NCBI GenBank assembly: GCA_944548615.1
Contig: OX155952.1
Coordinates: 32,875,096 to 32,939,095 of the forward strand
Reading direction: 5' to 3'
Length of the DNA: 64,000 bases
Source of the DNA: Micropterix aruncella
Lineage: Eukaryota; Arthropoda; Insecta; Lepidoptera; Micropterigidae
Shown here piece after piece: positions 26,698-39,499 of this stretch (position 1 is its first letter; each line of letters starts with the position of its first letter). Both the position numbers and the translations under genes were made by a program. A model generated the notes under the pieces. The model was given only the letters and a program-made list of their open reading frames with translations. It searched no databases and had not been told where the DNA came from.

Positions 26698-26866
26698 GTA
26701 AGTACATTTACTTATCCTCTAGAAAACAGTAATAAATAATAAACAAATTAGTAGTAGAAATAAGGTCGATTTTTAGGATTGTCAAATAAAGCATTTTAAA
26801 ATTATTATTATTATATTACAAGGAATAAAAAACACGAATGCTATTACACAAAGTAAAAGCGAGTTT

Positions 26867-27831
26867 TCATTTGACACTAAACACGATATATTTGAAGACT
26901 CGGCGACCAAAACGATCTAAATCGGTTTTGGACCCAAACATGTTTTTTTTAATCGGTAGGCCTTGGGCCTTTCTATCGATTAGTAAAACTATTTGCTACC
27001 AAAACGACCTGGAAACCTTAGAAAAATGAGGCAGAAACCACCAATTTCGTTCAAATCGATCTAATGCTAGTTGAAAATGGTTGATTATTTGGAATTAAAA
27101 TGATTTTTTTCAAAATCTTCTAAATCTCATACTAAACCATAGCCTGTAATAATGTTTTCTTTCAAAATGGTCTCAATATATTTTTTTTGGCTCTTCTTTT
27201 TGTTTTTGTTGTGGTATCCTTAATTTACATATGGTAACATTCACATTCAAACATATCTTCGGTAAAGTGAGTTACTGTGCAAAATTGGTTTGGTGTAAAT
27301 GGTGGAAAAAAATATCTGGTACGGTTGCGGCACTCAACGCCGATTCTAAGAACACATATTCATATATTTGTTAAACAATATTTATTATTTTGAGATTTTT
27401 TTACATACTTATTCATTCATTAGGGATCTAATAGATTAAGATTAACGATGTAAAATTATAAAAAAATTAAATTATTGCCCTAATGTTTTAATTTCCTGTT
27501 TTATAACACCAGTAGCAATCAAAACGGTACAATTTATAAATACAGTGGCGATCAAAACGATTCTTATATTCCGGTTTCAATCAAAACGATCTAAACAAAA
27601 AATTTTTTTTTTTATTATATCCCATTCTTGCATGAAAAATTACTTGCAAATGCTAGATCTTATACAAATTAGCCAAGGTATTAACTAAAAAAACAAAATA
27701 TACAAATAAACAAATGGAAGTGCTTTTTAGTTTTTGCCTCTCCAGTAAAATTGAGTTTAACGCTTTTAGATCGTTTTATTGCTCCTCCTCATTTATGTTA
27801 ATTTATTGACAATTAGATATTTGGACATTTC
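26867..27831 (+). repeat. fragment of repeat family C split by an 897-bp insertion
   Basis: TCATTTGACACTAAACACGA at 26867 and TTAATTTATTGACAATTAGA at about 27798 are adjacent blocks in the intact copies at 60745 and 13620. Here they are separated by 26894-27790. The ATTT tetramer is present at both junctions. This supports an old family C copy interrupted by a later insertion. Confidence 0.7.
26894..27790. mobile_element. 897-bp non-coding insertion with imperfect inverted ends
   Basis: The insertion is flanked by ATTT at 26890-26893 and 27791-27794. The ends are imperfect inverted repeats sharing AAAACGATCTAAA close to each terminus (about 26908 and, inverted, about 27768). The same AAAACGATCTAA-like motif recurs internally (about 27002, 27520, 27552, 27583), like subterminal binding sites. 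No transposase coding was seen. The superfamily is not assigned. Confidence 0.6.
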
Positions 27832-28232
27832 GCTCTAACAAGACTTAGCGTAACAAAGAAATAACAATCTGTGTGCAGGTTCGTCGATATACATACATTT
27901 CCTTAACTTATTCGTAAAATCTTCTTGACATACATAAATAATACTCGTCGGGTGGAATCTCCCCTGATACTTATTATTCCTTTCTTTTCGGCATTCGCAT
28001 TCGTGAGTACCTTCCTAAAAACTTTTGTGTAGAAGTTATTTAAAAGTTCTATAACTTACTTCGCACTTCCTATAACTTCGCAGTACTTAGGGTGGCTGCG
28101 AAGTTTATATTTATAACGATATATTTGCCCAAGTAAACGTGCAAAGTTTAAATGAAGGAAAATGGGGACAAGATAAGTCGGCCAAATGGAGATTTACTTG
28201 AGCAGACGGACTCTATTTTTCGGTGACACATA
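27832..28232. other. unassigned intronic DNA
   Basis: AT-rich, without a gene or defined repeat; it leads into a TA array. Confidence 0.45.
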
Positions 28233-29003
<771 letters not shown>

Positions 29004-29960
29004 AACTCAATGACCCACACACTCAATGCTACAGTACATTATAGCAATGACATGAAGGTGACCCTGATATGATAGACCGGCATAACTAATAGCAATGTAT
29101 TTGGCTATCTATAATAACAATGATAATGAATGGTTTTTTATGAAGGACCAATTGACCAATGATAAAAATCCTATAGTTTAGCTAATGATAACAACGTTAA
29201 CGTTTAACGATTTTCCACAGACCACAAGAATATAAAATCAAAAGTTTCAGTCATTTCAAATATTTTTCTAAAAACTTTTATCTACAATAACATAACTTAT
29301 CTATGACCCATAAAATAAAACAAAATTAAACTTTTTAAAATATCTATAATCACGAGCATATGAATGACAGTGTCAATCTTTTTAGGAAAATATCTAGGTT
29401 TTTTTATTGAAATGATAAACGTAGTAAAGAAACTAAAAAAAAACAACACGAGAACAATTTAACCCCATAGTTTAAATGTTTTTCCAACCTAAATTAACGT
29501 AAATATATATAATCTTTTTTCTTAAAAATCACAGCACACAAAAATAACAACTTTTTTTCGTGCTTGTTATAATGAGGTCTTGTTTCGTAACTCGCGTTGA
29601 AGGTAGATATTTTAATACTATTATTTTATGCTGTCCGTTTTATGCTAGAAAAGCTTGGCTCATACACTGCAAAGGTAAACTTTTAAAAAAACGAATAATG
29701 AAAGTAATATCCAATATATTAGTTACAATGATTACCAGATAGTTACAATAATTACAATATATTTATTACAAATATTATATAGTCGTACAACAGGTATATA
29801 ATCACAGTTTAAAATATCGGTACTGGCAGACCAATCCCGATCTTTAAACTGGCATAACTTACCGAGATCGCATGCGTCGACACTACATACCGCTCTGCGT
29901 GAACAGCCGGCGACTGCTGCTTGTGGGGTGAAGAGAATCGTGCGCGTGACACGGCTTTTA
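29004..29960. other. AT-rich intronic DNA
   Basis: No exon or repeat boundary seen. Confidence 0.45.
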
Positions 29961-30582
29961 TTAATCGACTTCAAAAAAAGGAGGAGGTTATCAATTCGGT
30001 TGTATCTTTTTTTTTAATGTCTGACCTTAGAACTATGCTATTTATGAGCCGATTTGGAAAATTTCATTTTTATTTGAAAGGATGTACTTACAGATTGGTC
30101 CCTTTTTTATCAAAATCCTGTTCTGGTGTAGGGATCCATGAGGAATTGATTGAACTCCCTAAATATTATCATATGAAGTTGAAAATTCACATTTTGGTTC
30201 AATTCCGATGACAATGCATTTTTTATGGTAAGCATGACCTAATTCTACACCCTGGGTTGGCTCCCGACGATGGGACTCCTCAACGGTCAACAGCACAGAC
30301 ACGAAATTTTGTATACTCATTCAGTTATGATAGCCCGTTCTAAGTTTCATCATGATATGGTTGCACCCAGGGTTGGCTCCCGACGAGGAGACTACTCAAG
30401 GATCAACAGCACAGACACGAAATTTTGTATATGCATTCAATTACGACAGCCCGTTCTAAGTTTAAGCAAGACAGGGCAGAGGCACCTAGGGTTGGCTTTC
30501 AACGAGGGAACTCCTCAACGATCAACAACACAGATACAAAATTTTGTATACGCATTCTATTTGAATAGCCCGTTCTAAGTAG
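29961..30582 (+). repeat. dispersed repeat with three tandem units of about 117 bp
   Basis: It begins CGACTTCAAAAAAAGGAGGA, a common lepidopteran repeat block (general experience). Then three tandem units follow, starting at about 30249, 30365 and 30482. Each contains GGGTTGGCT(C/T)(C/T)C, ACTCCTCAACG-like, AAATTTTGTATA and AGCCCGTTCTAAGT. The open frame across it reflects the tandem unit, not a gene. Confidence 0.8.
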
Positions 30583-31259
30583 GTTGCTGCACTTATTAAA
30601 AAATCGTTTTTTTTTTGTTAAAATTTTGTCTATTATAACTTCAAACTTCGAATGGTCGCGGAATTTGTCAGACCACACGTCGATACTTAACGGTTATTAT
30701 AAATTAAAATAAAAAACAAGAAATACCATTTCTTAAATGATTTGAATTTACATAATTTTCGCAAAGAACACAGCTCAGAAGAGGATAGAATGAGACGAAG
30801 GGTAATTTTTGTATAACTTTGTAGTTTTTGCCGATGTGGGTGATGTTGTCTATCCTCTTTAGCTTATTTCTGGCTCTTATACTCTTGGCAATCTGGAATT
30901 AATTTTATCCAAAGCACGAGCATTTCGTCTGTTACAATTGCATATCTTTCATTAAGATTCTATTATCTTCCGCTCGCGGCAGTGCTTTGATATTTAATTT
31001 TGTTTTCAAGCTGTTCCCTTTCCGGATAAAGCAATCCAGGTGGACAAAATTATTTTCCGAGTTATTGTGTTCGGAAGGATTTTTGTAGAAACAAAAAATA
31101 ATTTTAAGAAATCAAATCGCGTAATAAACTTTTAAAAATTAAATAACCATCTCTATTTGAAACTAAATGAATACAATGAAAATCCATTTTCTAAATTCCC
31201 TCAATTCTAAAGTCCCTAAATTCATCGTTATTTTATTTTATTTTATATAATAAGTTTTT
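30583..31259. other. unassigned intronic DNA
   Basis: No gene or defined repeat seen. Confidence 0.4.
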
Positions 31260-31420
31260 TTCTTTTTTTTTGTTAATTTTTATCTCGTGGCACCTAAATT
31301 CTTATACTCCCACGAAGTTTGGGTGTAAGAGATTGTATTTTAGGCAATGAGTCCGCCTTTTGTATGTTTTTGTTTCTTAAAATGTGCAATAAAGAATTCT
31401 ATCAAACTATCTATCTATTT
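31260..31420 (+). repeat. probable retroposon 3' end
   Basis: TATACTCCCACGAAGTTTGG, then AAAATGTGCAATAAAGAATT, followed by CTATC(TATCTATT) tail repeats. A 3'UTR-like end with a polyadenylation-type AATAAA and a simple-repeat tail suggests a LINE or retroposed 3' end. No coding remains. Confidence 0.45.
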
Positions 31421-32565
31421 ATCTACATTTAATAATGAGCTAAAAACTACACTAAAACACACAATATAATTAATACGACTAAAAGTTTCTTCCCTCTCTG
31501 ACTGAAATTCTGTAGAATCGTCCTCAGTATGTAGATCTTCAGTAAGTACACTATATGTATTGCTCATCTACCTGTAGTATTATTTTTTTTTATCGAAAAG
31601 CGTGACTAGATCTAAAAAAATCCTAACACATATGGGCGGGCATTTCTGGGCAAAACAAGACAATTGTATTGTGGCTCACGAATGACTCTATAATATTTAA
31701 ATCAATATGTTCTTTTCCAACATACTCAAACTCTGTGAACATAAACTACGTGAAAATCCATCGACAAAAAAATTATAAACTACGGGTCGATTTTCTTTCG
31801 TTTTATATTTATTAGGTTTTGAAATGGTTTGAAATAAATGTTTTGTTAGTCTTTACTCAACTGCTACGTCATTTTTCAGCAAACTATTACCAAACTATTA
31901 TTGATTTAATTAAAATATATTCGCCGAGGTCAAAAACTTGTTGAAGACGGAGATATTTAAAGTTATAGACATAATAAAACATTTTCTATTTTATGCAATT
32001 ATTATTATTCCGGGCGCCGAGATGCGGATGCGGACAACCGGGCAATTGTTCTTACATCACAGATAGAGCGAATCGGCGCTTTACGAGAGAGAGAGTCAGA
32101 AGGTTGTAATCAGCGACAAGAGGAAATAATCGAGAGCTGCAGCGGTAATATCGGCAGCAGAGCAAGTATGGATGACCAGAGGTTTCTTCCTACATCCACT
32201 CCACAACTCAGCAGTAGGCCAAGCAGTTTTTGGAGCGAGTTTAGGAAACGGAATTTTATGGGAGCAACGAACGTGAGCTCCCCACCGCGGCCTAGTGGAA
32301 ATTTTCGCCAGCAGCGTAAACGCAAACATGTAGCAGCATTATTAGAATGATTAAGAAGAGCGTGCGTATAATGATATGAGGGTAATTATTAATTTCGAAC
32401 AGTTTAACAGGCAAAGCAGCTCGCCGGAGGAATATCTAATTTCAGAGACGAAAAAAAGATGTTTAATTTTGAATATGAGCAACATCGACCTACATACTCG
32501 ATCGCTTTCCACAGATCAATTCTGCCGTATATTAGTCAAAGTATACACATGGTACAGTAGGGCGG
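31421..32565. other. unassigned intronic DNA
   Basis: A moderately GC-rich patch at about 32010-32350 contains open frames on both strands without domains. It may be a dispersed repeat, but no second copy was confirmed. Confidence 0.4.
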
Positions 32566-33260
32566 TGTCGACTACAACGGGCGAACCCGTCACCCCAGGC
32601 TGGTATAACGATATGTGATCGTTCTTTTAGCTGCGGGATGAAAATAAAAGACTTGGAGACAAGACAATCCACTGTTTAGCTCCGCCAACAACCCCGTTAG
32701 AGGCCAACGTCTTACGGCGAGGAACCGGTATAGGTAACCAGCGGGCAGCTTCACCCCCTAACTACCAATTTGGTAGGATATCTCCTTCTGCACTTAACTT
32801 TCAGGATACCTCCTTCCTCCCGACTGGTTACGGGTCCGAAGTCGCTTACGCAGCCTCTACCTGTTGTATTACAGCGGTAATTCAATTTGAATTTATCGCG
32901 GACCTGGGCGTCCTTTACCCGTAGTGCCACACAAGATCGGTGGCTTAAAGTCATGTCAAGAGTGGCATGACAACAGATCAACATCCACCACCGCTGCTTA
33001 GGAGACAGTATATTTTCATAGTCTCCAGACCCCTTCAGCAATTAGTCAGAGTGCACAACCGAATGGCGTCGCCAAACGGTGCGAAAACCGTCCAGTAGCG
33101 CCGGTATGCAATCACGCCAGGAGAAACCAGTCCACCAGCTGTGAGGCCTAAGACGCGAGAGTGTTACCCGGGGTAGCCTTCCGCACGAGGAGTCTTCTGA
33201 ATAGGAGCTGAATCGTGAGTTGAGCCGATTCGAGAACAAAATGGATCTTGTTGCCCAAGC
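32566..33260 (+). repeat. GC-rich dispersed repeat family D, copy 2
   Basis: It begins GGTGTCGACTACAACGGGCG AACCCGTCACC, then AGCTCCGCCAACAACCCCGT, GAGGCCAACGTCTTACGGCG, CCAGCGGGCAGC, TGGTTACGGGTCCGAAGTCG and TATCGCGGACCTGGGCGTCC. The block order is as in 28456 and 48193. Frames on the minus strand across it are shadows. Confidence 0.75.
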
Positions 33261-34736
33261 TTCACGAAACCATTCGCTACCATACACATGCTACACTTAA
33301 CTATTGATATTAAATAAATATCAACGTAAAGTTCACTACAATTTATCGCGAATTTCATTTCTGGATCACGAATAAAAGAAGCCGTGAAAGAGCTATATAT
33401 TATTTTAAAATACGAAGAGCCCGAAGAAATTCATATCTCCTTCATATTTGAAACGTTTCTGCATTATTTAATCATACGATGAGTCTCACCGCGGCAGGAA
33501 GAGACGCGCCGAGCATAACTCCTTAATAGTGAAGTGCATGTTTCGTTTATTGCACTCACGGGAGATATGCTTCAACGGACATTGTTGCAACTGCAACATT
33601 TCATGGCGTTAAAGTTTTAACCGCCAACAGTTTATCATTTTAATAACCTCGTATAAATATACCCCTTAATGACCTGACACTTTGAATACTCTCTCAAGTG
33701 CACTTAGATTACTGCTAACTGCTAGTCTATGGGTCTGGTGCGATTAAAATAACCTTTCCCCCAGTTCACTCTCCTTTGATAGCAGCTCGTCACGTTCACT
33801 GAGAACTACCACTTCAACATTTATTTAGTTATCTAATTATTTATTAATAAAAATACATACAAAAACCTTACAAAGTGCGATACAGTTTTATTCATCAAAA
33901 TTTGTCGTTCTATAATAAGATTCCAGAGCAAATGAAAAGCCTCGGAGAGGTCCAATTTAAAAAGATAATCATAAATAATTTGGTAAGAAACCCAATTTAT
34001 GGTATAAGGGAGTTTGAAAATTCTGAGTCTATTTTCCATGTTGATGATTAATGAAATGCGTAAAGTTTTAAACATAACGGTATTATGATAGCTGACATTC
34101 TAATTCTCATATAATTTATTAACTATTCATTTTTAAAAAAAATACGAAAGCATTATTGCTGGATTGACAATAAAATATATATTTTTTGATTATTATACAT
34201 AGAATTTGCATTTCTATTTTAATATATTATTCTCCTTGACTCTTAAATCACATTAGTATATTTTGATTATTTGTATATAGGTAATATTGAATATAATATT
34301 ACAGCGATGACAACTATCACGATAGTTATGTTTTTAATAATTAAATTTTTAGCATTTAATTTTGTGACGCATCCAAATGTAGGAATGCCTATCTACTGGA
34401 GTAGTTGATTGTATTGTATTGTATTGTACAGATATGTTATGTAATTCGTCTTTGGACAAAATGATCAAACATAAAAGATAATCATCATCATCATCATCAT
34501 TGTACCACAGCTCATTTTGAGTCTCAGCTCCTTCAGGAATCTTTTACCATATGAAATTATCTTGGCATTTTATTTTTCAGTTGTTTACCAATTTGACAAT
34601 ATCTATATTTCTTATATTCATTCTATTTTAGTACTTTCGCGGGCGCCATCATCAGTAATAAAACTCGCGATAATGTTGCTAATTTCGATGTTGTTTATTG
34701 GGTACTAGTTATACAAATTGAATTTAGCGACATTGT
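33261..34736. other. unassigned intronic DNA
   Basis: AT-rich, with short (GTATT)n at about 34407 and (ATC)n at about 34480-34500. No exon seen. Confidence 0.45.
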
Positions 34737-35030
34737 GCTCGATTGCGTTTTTTCGTGAACTATAAACGGAAATTAGTTCATTTGAACGAGACAGTGCAAT
34801 ATGTTAAAGCGGAATGTGAAATGCACGGTTGTTACTTTTCCACATTAAAACTACCCACCGAAGATAAATCAGCAAATTCTAAGACTGCACGAAATGTATT
34901 CAAACTTATTCGGATGGCTATAAGTTTGACAGGTAGTTTTGGTGCTGGAAAATCGACGATCGTTCATTTTATATTTCGCTCTAACGTATTGCTCTATTTT
35001 GTTCACTTGGGCTAATTTACAATTTTAGTT
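34737..35030 (+). mobile_element. foldback MITE family F, copy 1
   Basis: The outer ends are inverted: GCTCGATTGCGTTTTTTCGT on the left, and on the right ACGAAGAAACGCCATTGG. Inner blocks GTGCAATATGTTAAAGCGGA and TCGCTCTAACGTATTGCTC are also inverted, giving arms of about 90 bp. Related copies lie at 57241-57430, 57985-58475 and 58478-58724. Non-coding. Confidence 0.75.
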
Positions 35031-35283
35031 TACGAAGAAACGCCATTGGCCTCATTATCGCGGGTTTTATTACCGACGATGACTCCTGCGAAATTGGTGA
35101 CCCCGACATTTGTTTTAGTACGATTATCGTACATCTGTGTTATTGCGAGCATAGTACTTTGTCGTATGTTACGGTTCGCAATATGTTGTTTAATTGCGCT
35201 GTTGAGACTGCAACATGATGTCCACCCCCACTCCCATTTGGAAGACGAAACATTGCATAAGAAAAAATCTGTTGTATGATTTA

Positions 35284-36100
35284 AGGATGATTCATGCTAC
35301 ACCGGGCCGGGGCCGGGCCGGGCCCCGGCCGAGTCGTTTCCAACGTGCTCCGGCCGGGGCAGTCATTCATGCTACACCGGGCGTGACCGGGCTGTTTCCG
35401 AGTTTATTTATCCCACGGCCATGTCCGCGATAACTAGTAGAATAGAATAGAATAGAATAACTTTAATGTGCTATAAAAACATAACTTAATGAATATTACG
35501 CTGGTTTTATAAAAAAGACAATTTATGCACAAATGGCGGACTTATCTAACTAGTGTTGCGTCCATCTATTTTGGCGATAATAATATTTTTTAATTTCTAT
35601 TTTCGCTTGATTATTAATGCAATTTTCACAACTTGAGTTGGCAGCTATTGCAATTGCCTTTGAAGATGAAGTATTGGAAACACGAACTGAATCTTATAAA
35701 AGAAGATGGAGTGTACATCCAGCCTGGAGAAAACGACAATCGGAGGGAGAATTCGCCACGCTCTACAAGGAATTAATAGATGATGAGAGCAAATTTTACG
35801 GTTATTTTAGGATGTCTAAAGAATGCTTTAGTATATTTCTTGGAAAAATAAAACGTGATTTAACCAAACAAAATTCAAGATTTCTGAAGCATATCTCTCC
35901 CATTGAACGATTAGCAGACCGGAGCCGGGAAAACAATATCCACCGCCAATTCGACGCCGTGCTCCGGTCGTGGCACGGCCGGGCACGGCCGGAGCACGGC
36001 CAAGCATGAATTGCTTCATACAAAAGTATACTATAGATATCTGACCGTGTCCCGGCCGGGGCCCGGCCCGGCCCCGGCCCGGTGTAGCATGAATCATCCT
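35284..36100 (+). mobile_element. PIF/Harbinger internal-deletion derivative
   Basis: An 817-bp element with long GC-rich terminal inverted repeats starting AGGATGATTCATGCTACACC, nearly identical over about 50 bp. It is flanked by TTA at 35281-35283 and 36101-36103. A 3-bp TTA/TAA duplication is diagnostic of PIF/Harbinger. An inner TIR-like block (TCATTCATGCTACACCGGGC) lies at about 35358. It carries only the start of a transposase gene, annotated separately. The abrupt change from coding to subterminal GC-rich repeat near 35921 marks an internal deletion. Confidence 0.92.
35617..35921 (+). pseudogene. HARBI1-like transposase, N-terminal fragment
   Basis: The frame inside the Harbinger element encodes YKRRWSVHPAWRKRQSEGEF, then ATLYKELIDDESKFYGYFRM and HISPIERLA. 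That is the N-terminal region of HARBI1-type nucleases before the DDE catalytic domain. After ERLA it runs into terminal-repeat sequence (Arg/Gly/Pro-rich), so the DDE domain is deleted. The fragment cannot transpose; such derivatives need a full-length partner. The start at 35617 is the first Met in frame. Confidence 0.85.
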
Positions 36101-36103
36101 TTA

Positions 36104-38385
36104 CTGTTCCGTGTCGTAATGTTTGCGGTCATGGGTTTTCGTTTAACTGCTCGTGCACCTTTCGGTCGGTGCACAATACTTTCCTTTCGGGAAACTAAAA
36201 GTGAAGTAATCGTTTATGTACCTATACATACATACGCAGATCATAAGAGGTACTGTTATATTTTATTCTGAGTACAAATAATTTTATAAGTAAGTGTGTA
36301 CTTAACGTAGTTTGTTCATATGCAAAGCCTTATTCAAGTAATGCAAAGTTTTCTGATTTCTGCGTCCCATCTTGTGCAGCACTTCACTTCAAGCTAATCT
36401 GTGCCACAATTTTTTCCGCGATCTCAGAGATAACAAACGACGCGAACTCCCGGTGCAAATGCTAGGACAAAACTGGCTGGCGGCCGCTACTGACCGCGTA
36501 TTTAAGTAATATTATTGATATACTACGTATATAAATATTGATGAAAATATTGAAACAACAATTTTATAAATCATTAAATTTTCTATAATTTGGTGGAAGA
36601 ATAATCGAAATCGCTTCAGGCGTTTAAATAAAATTTAAACATTCTTTCGTAAAATAATAGGAGAAGTACATTTTTTTCTGTCAAAACTAACAGTAATAAT
36701 AAACAAACGAGACAACAAATTTATTTTTGATTATATTACACATACCATATATATATTTTTTTATGTATTTGGACCATCCATTTAGGAGAAATTCGCGTTC
36801 AAAGAGAGGTCTATTTTGCAGTTTGGCCTATCCTAGCGCCTTAACTCGATCCGACAAATATCGAACTCCAATAAGTAAATTTCTTCTTTATTTCTTTCTT
36901 TCATGTGCAACCGAAGCTCGGCTATTTTCTTCTTAACGCCGATTGAGTGAATCAGACCCATTACAAAATAATGATGCATTCTGATGAATATGATGCAATG
37001 GGACTCGTATTATGACAACCATATCCGAGTAACACTTCAATGCGAGCTTTCATATCGTGTCAACCCAGCTTTACCGGGCTCTCCTATTTCTTTAATAGAA
37101 TTCTCTCAAAGCTTATTTATTTATTTTATGCAATTTCCATACCATAACACACTTCTAAAATTTCTAATAAAATATTATACAACATTTTTTTTTTATCCAC
37201 AACAGCAAGAAATTAAACTCAATTATTATGTTATATTTACTGACCGATGTTGCCCAAATAAGCAAAGATTGTGCTTTGGTAGACGTTCTATAAACGTTAC
37301 AATAAGTAATATGTGAATACGGTAAAAAATCGTAAAAGTTAAGAGCAATTTTGTTAAATACATAATTAAAAACAAAAACAAACAAAAAAAAATATAACAA
37401 CAATGTAAAAATCATAATCCCAAATGAAAATATCAAAAAATTCTTTAATTTTAAAAAATATATGAGTTAAAAATATGGTTATAAAATATTATCAATTTCT
37501 AAAAATCATAGTGAAGAGTTATTCATTAAAAATATTAATAATTTTTAATTAAATGTTAAAAAACATACAATTATTTTTAAATAATAAAGCTAGGAAAACC
37601 TTTAAAGTAACTGTCGAGAGAAAGAAATAATAAACAGAAGATTACCAGAGTTAAAAATCTAAATCTAATTCTATATAAATTAATTATAAATAAAATTATT
37701 AATTAATTATTATTCTAAAATCTAAATAAATTTAATTATATTATTATTAAACAACTTAAATGCTTACATTAATAATTATGGAAGTCAGAATAACTTAATC
37801 AACGAGCCTGTTTGCCTTAGAATGTTCACCCTTGATCTGTTGTCGTAGAGAACGTATAATATGCGTGAATGAAACAGTTTCAATTGTTCACTATTTGTTC
37901 CAAGTTTCTCTTGTCTAAGCTTTGAAGCAATCGATGTTGCCGGCGGGCGTTCGAAATAATAGTGATTTTGGCCCGCGATCATATTATTTATTCATTTAAA
38001 TAACTTACGGGTCGGATTGATGCGGTTCGCGGGTCGGAGTTGGCCCGCGGGCCATAGCTTGGAACCCATCAATGATCTTTGTAAATTGTAATAGGACGAG
38101 AAGTGTAAGCTGCTTGTTAGAATGCGGTTAGTCAATAAAGACGCAGCTGCCGAAACGCTGTTATATTTATAACGCCCATCTGAAAATCTAGGTATGCCAA
38201 AACTCGACAGAGGCTCCCAATATTTACATTTGATTTCTAGCGATTTGCTCATTTTTAGATATAGTGCGCAAGTACTTTTATTCCTGCAGAAGTTACTTTA
38301 TCCGTTTGGATTATTATCTGTGCTCACATTTACATCTTGTGGTGTCATACTATTCCGGTTTTCTATGTCTTTTCTTCTGAATTTA
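36104..38385. other. AT-rich intronic DNA
   Basis: Very AT-rich, especially 36490-37780. A short GC-rich patch near 38012-38075 (GGCCCGCGGGCCATAGCTTG) resembles the ends of some hAT-type MITEs but has no confirmed partner. Confidence 0.45.
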
Positions 38386-38387
38386 TA

Positions 38388-38776
38388 AAGAGTGAGTTTT
38401 AATTAACCGGCGTCTAGAGTGAGTGAACCAGTACGAGCTAGTAAGCAACTATTGATAATAAAAATGTGAAAAAAAGTAATAAAAAACATTTTTCTTTGTA
38501 AATTTGAACAACTGAACTAGTGAATAAAAGTTTGGCATGCGTGGAGCATACTATGCCATCTAGCGGTTGGTAAGGTATCGCGAATTAACAATATTTACGA
38601 TATTTTACCTATCGCTAGATAGCGCAGCGCACTCAGCGCTTTTTATACTACTTTTTAAAACATAAAATATTTGAACTGTAAAACTTAGTTTTTCCCATAT
38701 TTTTTAATCAAAATTGCTTATTTTCTCGTACTGATTCACCCACTTCACGGATGCCGGTTAATTAAAACTCACCCTG
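38388..38776. mobile_element. mariner-type MITE (TA-flanked)
   Basis: A 389-bp element whose ends are inverted: AAGAGTGAGTTTTAATTAAC on the left, and CAGGGTGAGTTTTAATTAAC as the reverse complement on the right. Similarity continues into GTGAATCAGTACGAG. TA dinucleotides flank it at 38386-38387 and 38777-38778. CAGGGTG termini and TA duplication fit the Tc1/mariner superfamily. No coding. Confidence 0.8.
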
Positions 38777-38778
38777 TA

Positions 38779-39499
38779 TTATGGTCGGACTTCCTGGACA
38801 CGTGTACTGTAAGCATTTTGTCTACAGCCATTTTCAATAGCGGAAAGTTCCATATAATTTCTGCTGGATTTTTCTATGTTTTGAAGCTAAATAACTTGAA
38901 TCGTGTCCATGAATTGTATTCTTACGGGATCCTTAAGGTAACTGCTGTATTTTTCTATTTGACTTCCAAACATTAAATTTTGTTTTTTTCTTGGTAATAA
39001 TAGGTCGTACCATTATAATTACCTTTTTTCACCTTGGCAATTTTAATTTTAGGTAACTTCGGTTTGAGCTGGAATTTCATATTAGAATAATTTTTATTTA
39101 AAAGCCATGTCATTCCTTTTGAAAAATCAGGTATTCATTTATCTTTCTGTCGTTTATCGTCGAAAAGCTGTCGTCTCGTGAAAAAGCTGAGATTTCGCGT
39201 AATTTTCGAATTTGATCGGTCCTATACCAATGTTATCCATTACAGCTTCTTATGGTTTGTTACGCAGTGGATGCAAATGTGTAGTATCAAGAACTAAAAG
39301 CAATAATGGAGAAATTCAGGATTAAACAAACGAGCCTGGTTCATAATTCTTTACCACTGATTCTATACGACCCATAACTCATAGCAAACAAACGCAAAGC
39401 TGCAGCAGTTGCAACTAGAGACTATTCATCACCTGCTGTACTCGCAAGACCGTTCTCCAATTTAAAGTAATCCTGCTTTATTTCGGGATTCAGATATCT
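38779..39499. other. unassigned intronic DNA
   Basis: May include decayed 5' parts of the following LINE; no endonuclease motif could be recognised. Confidence 0.4.
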
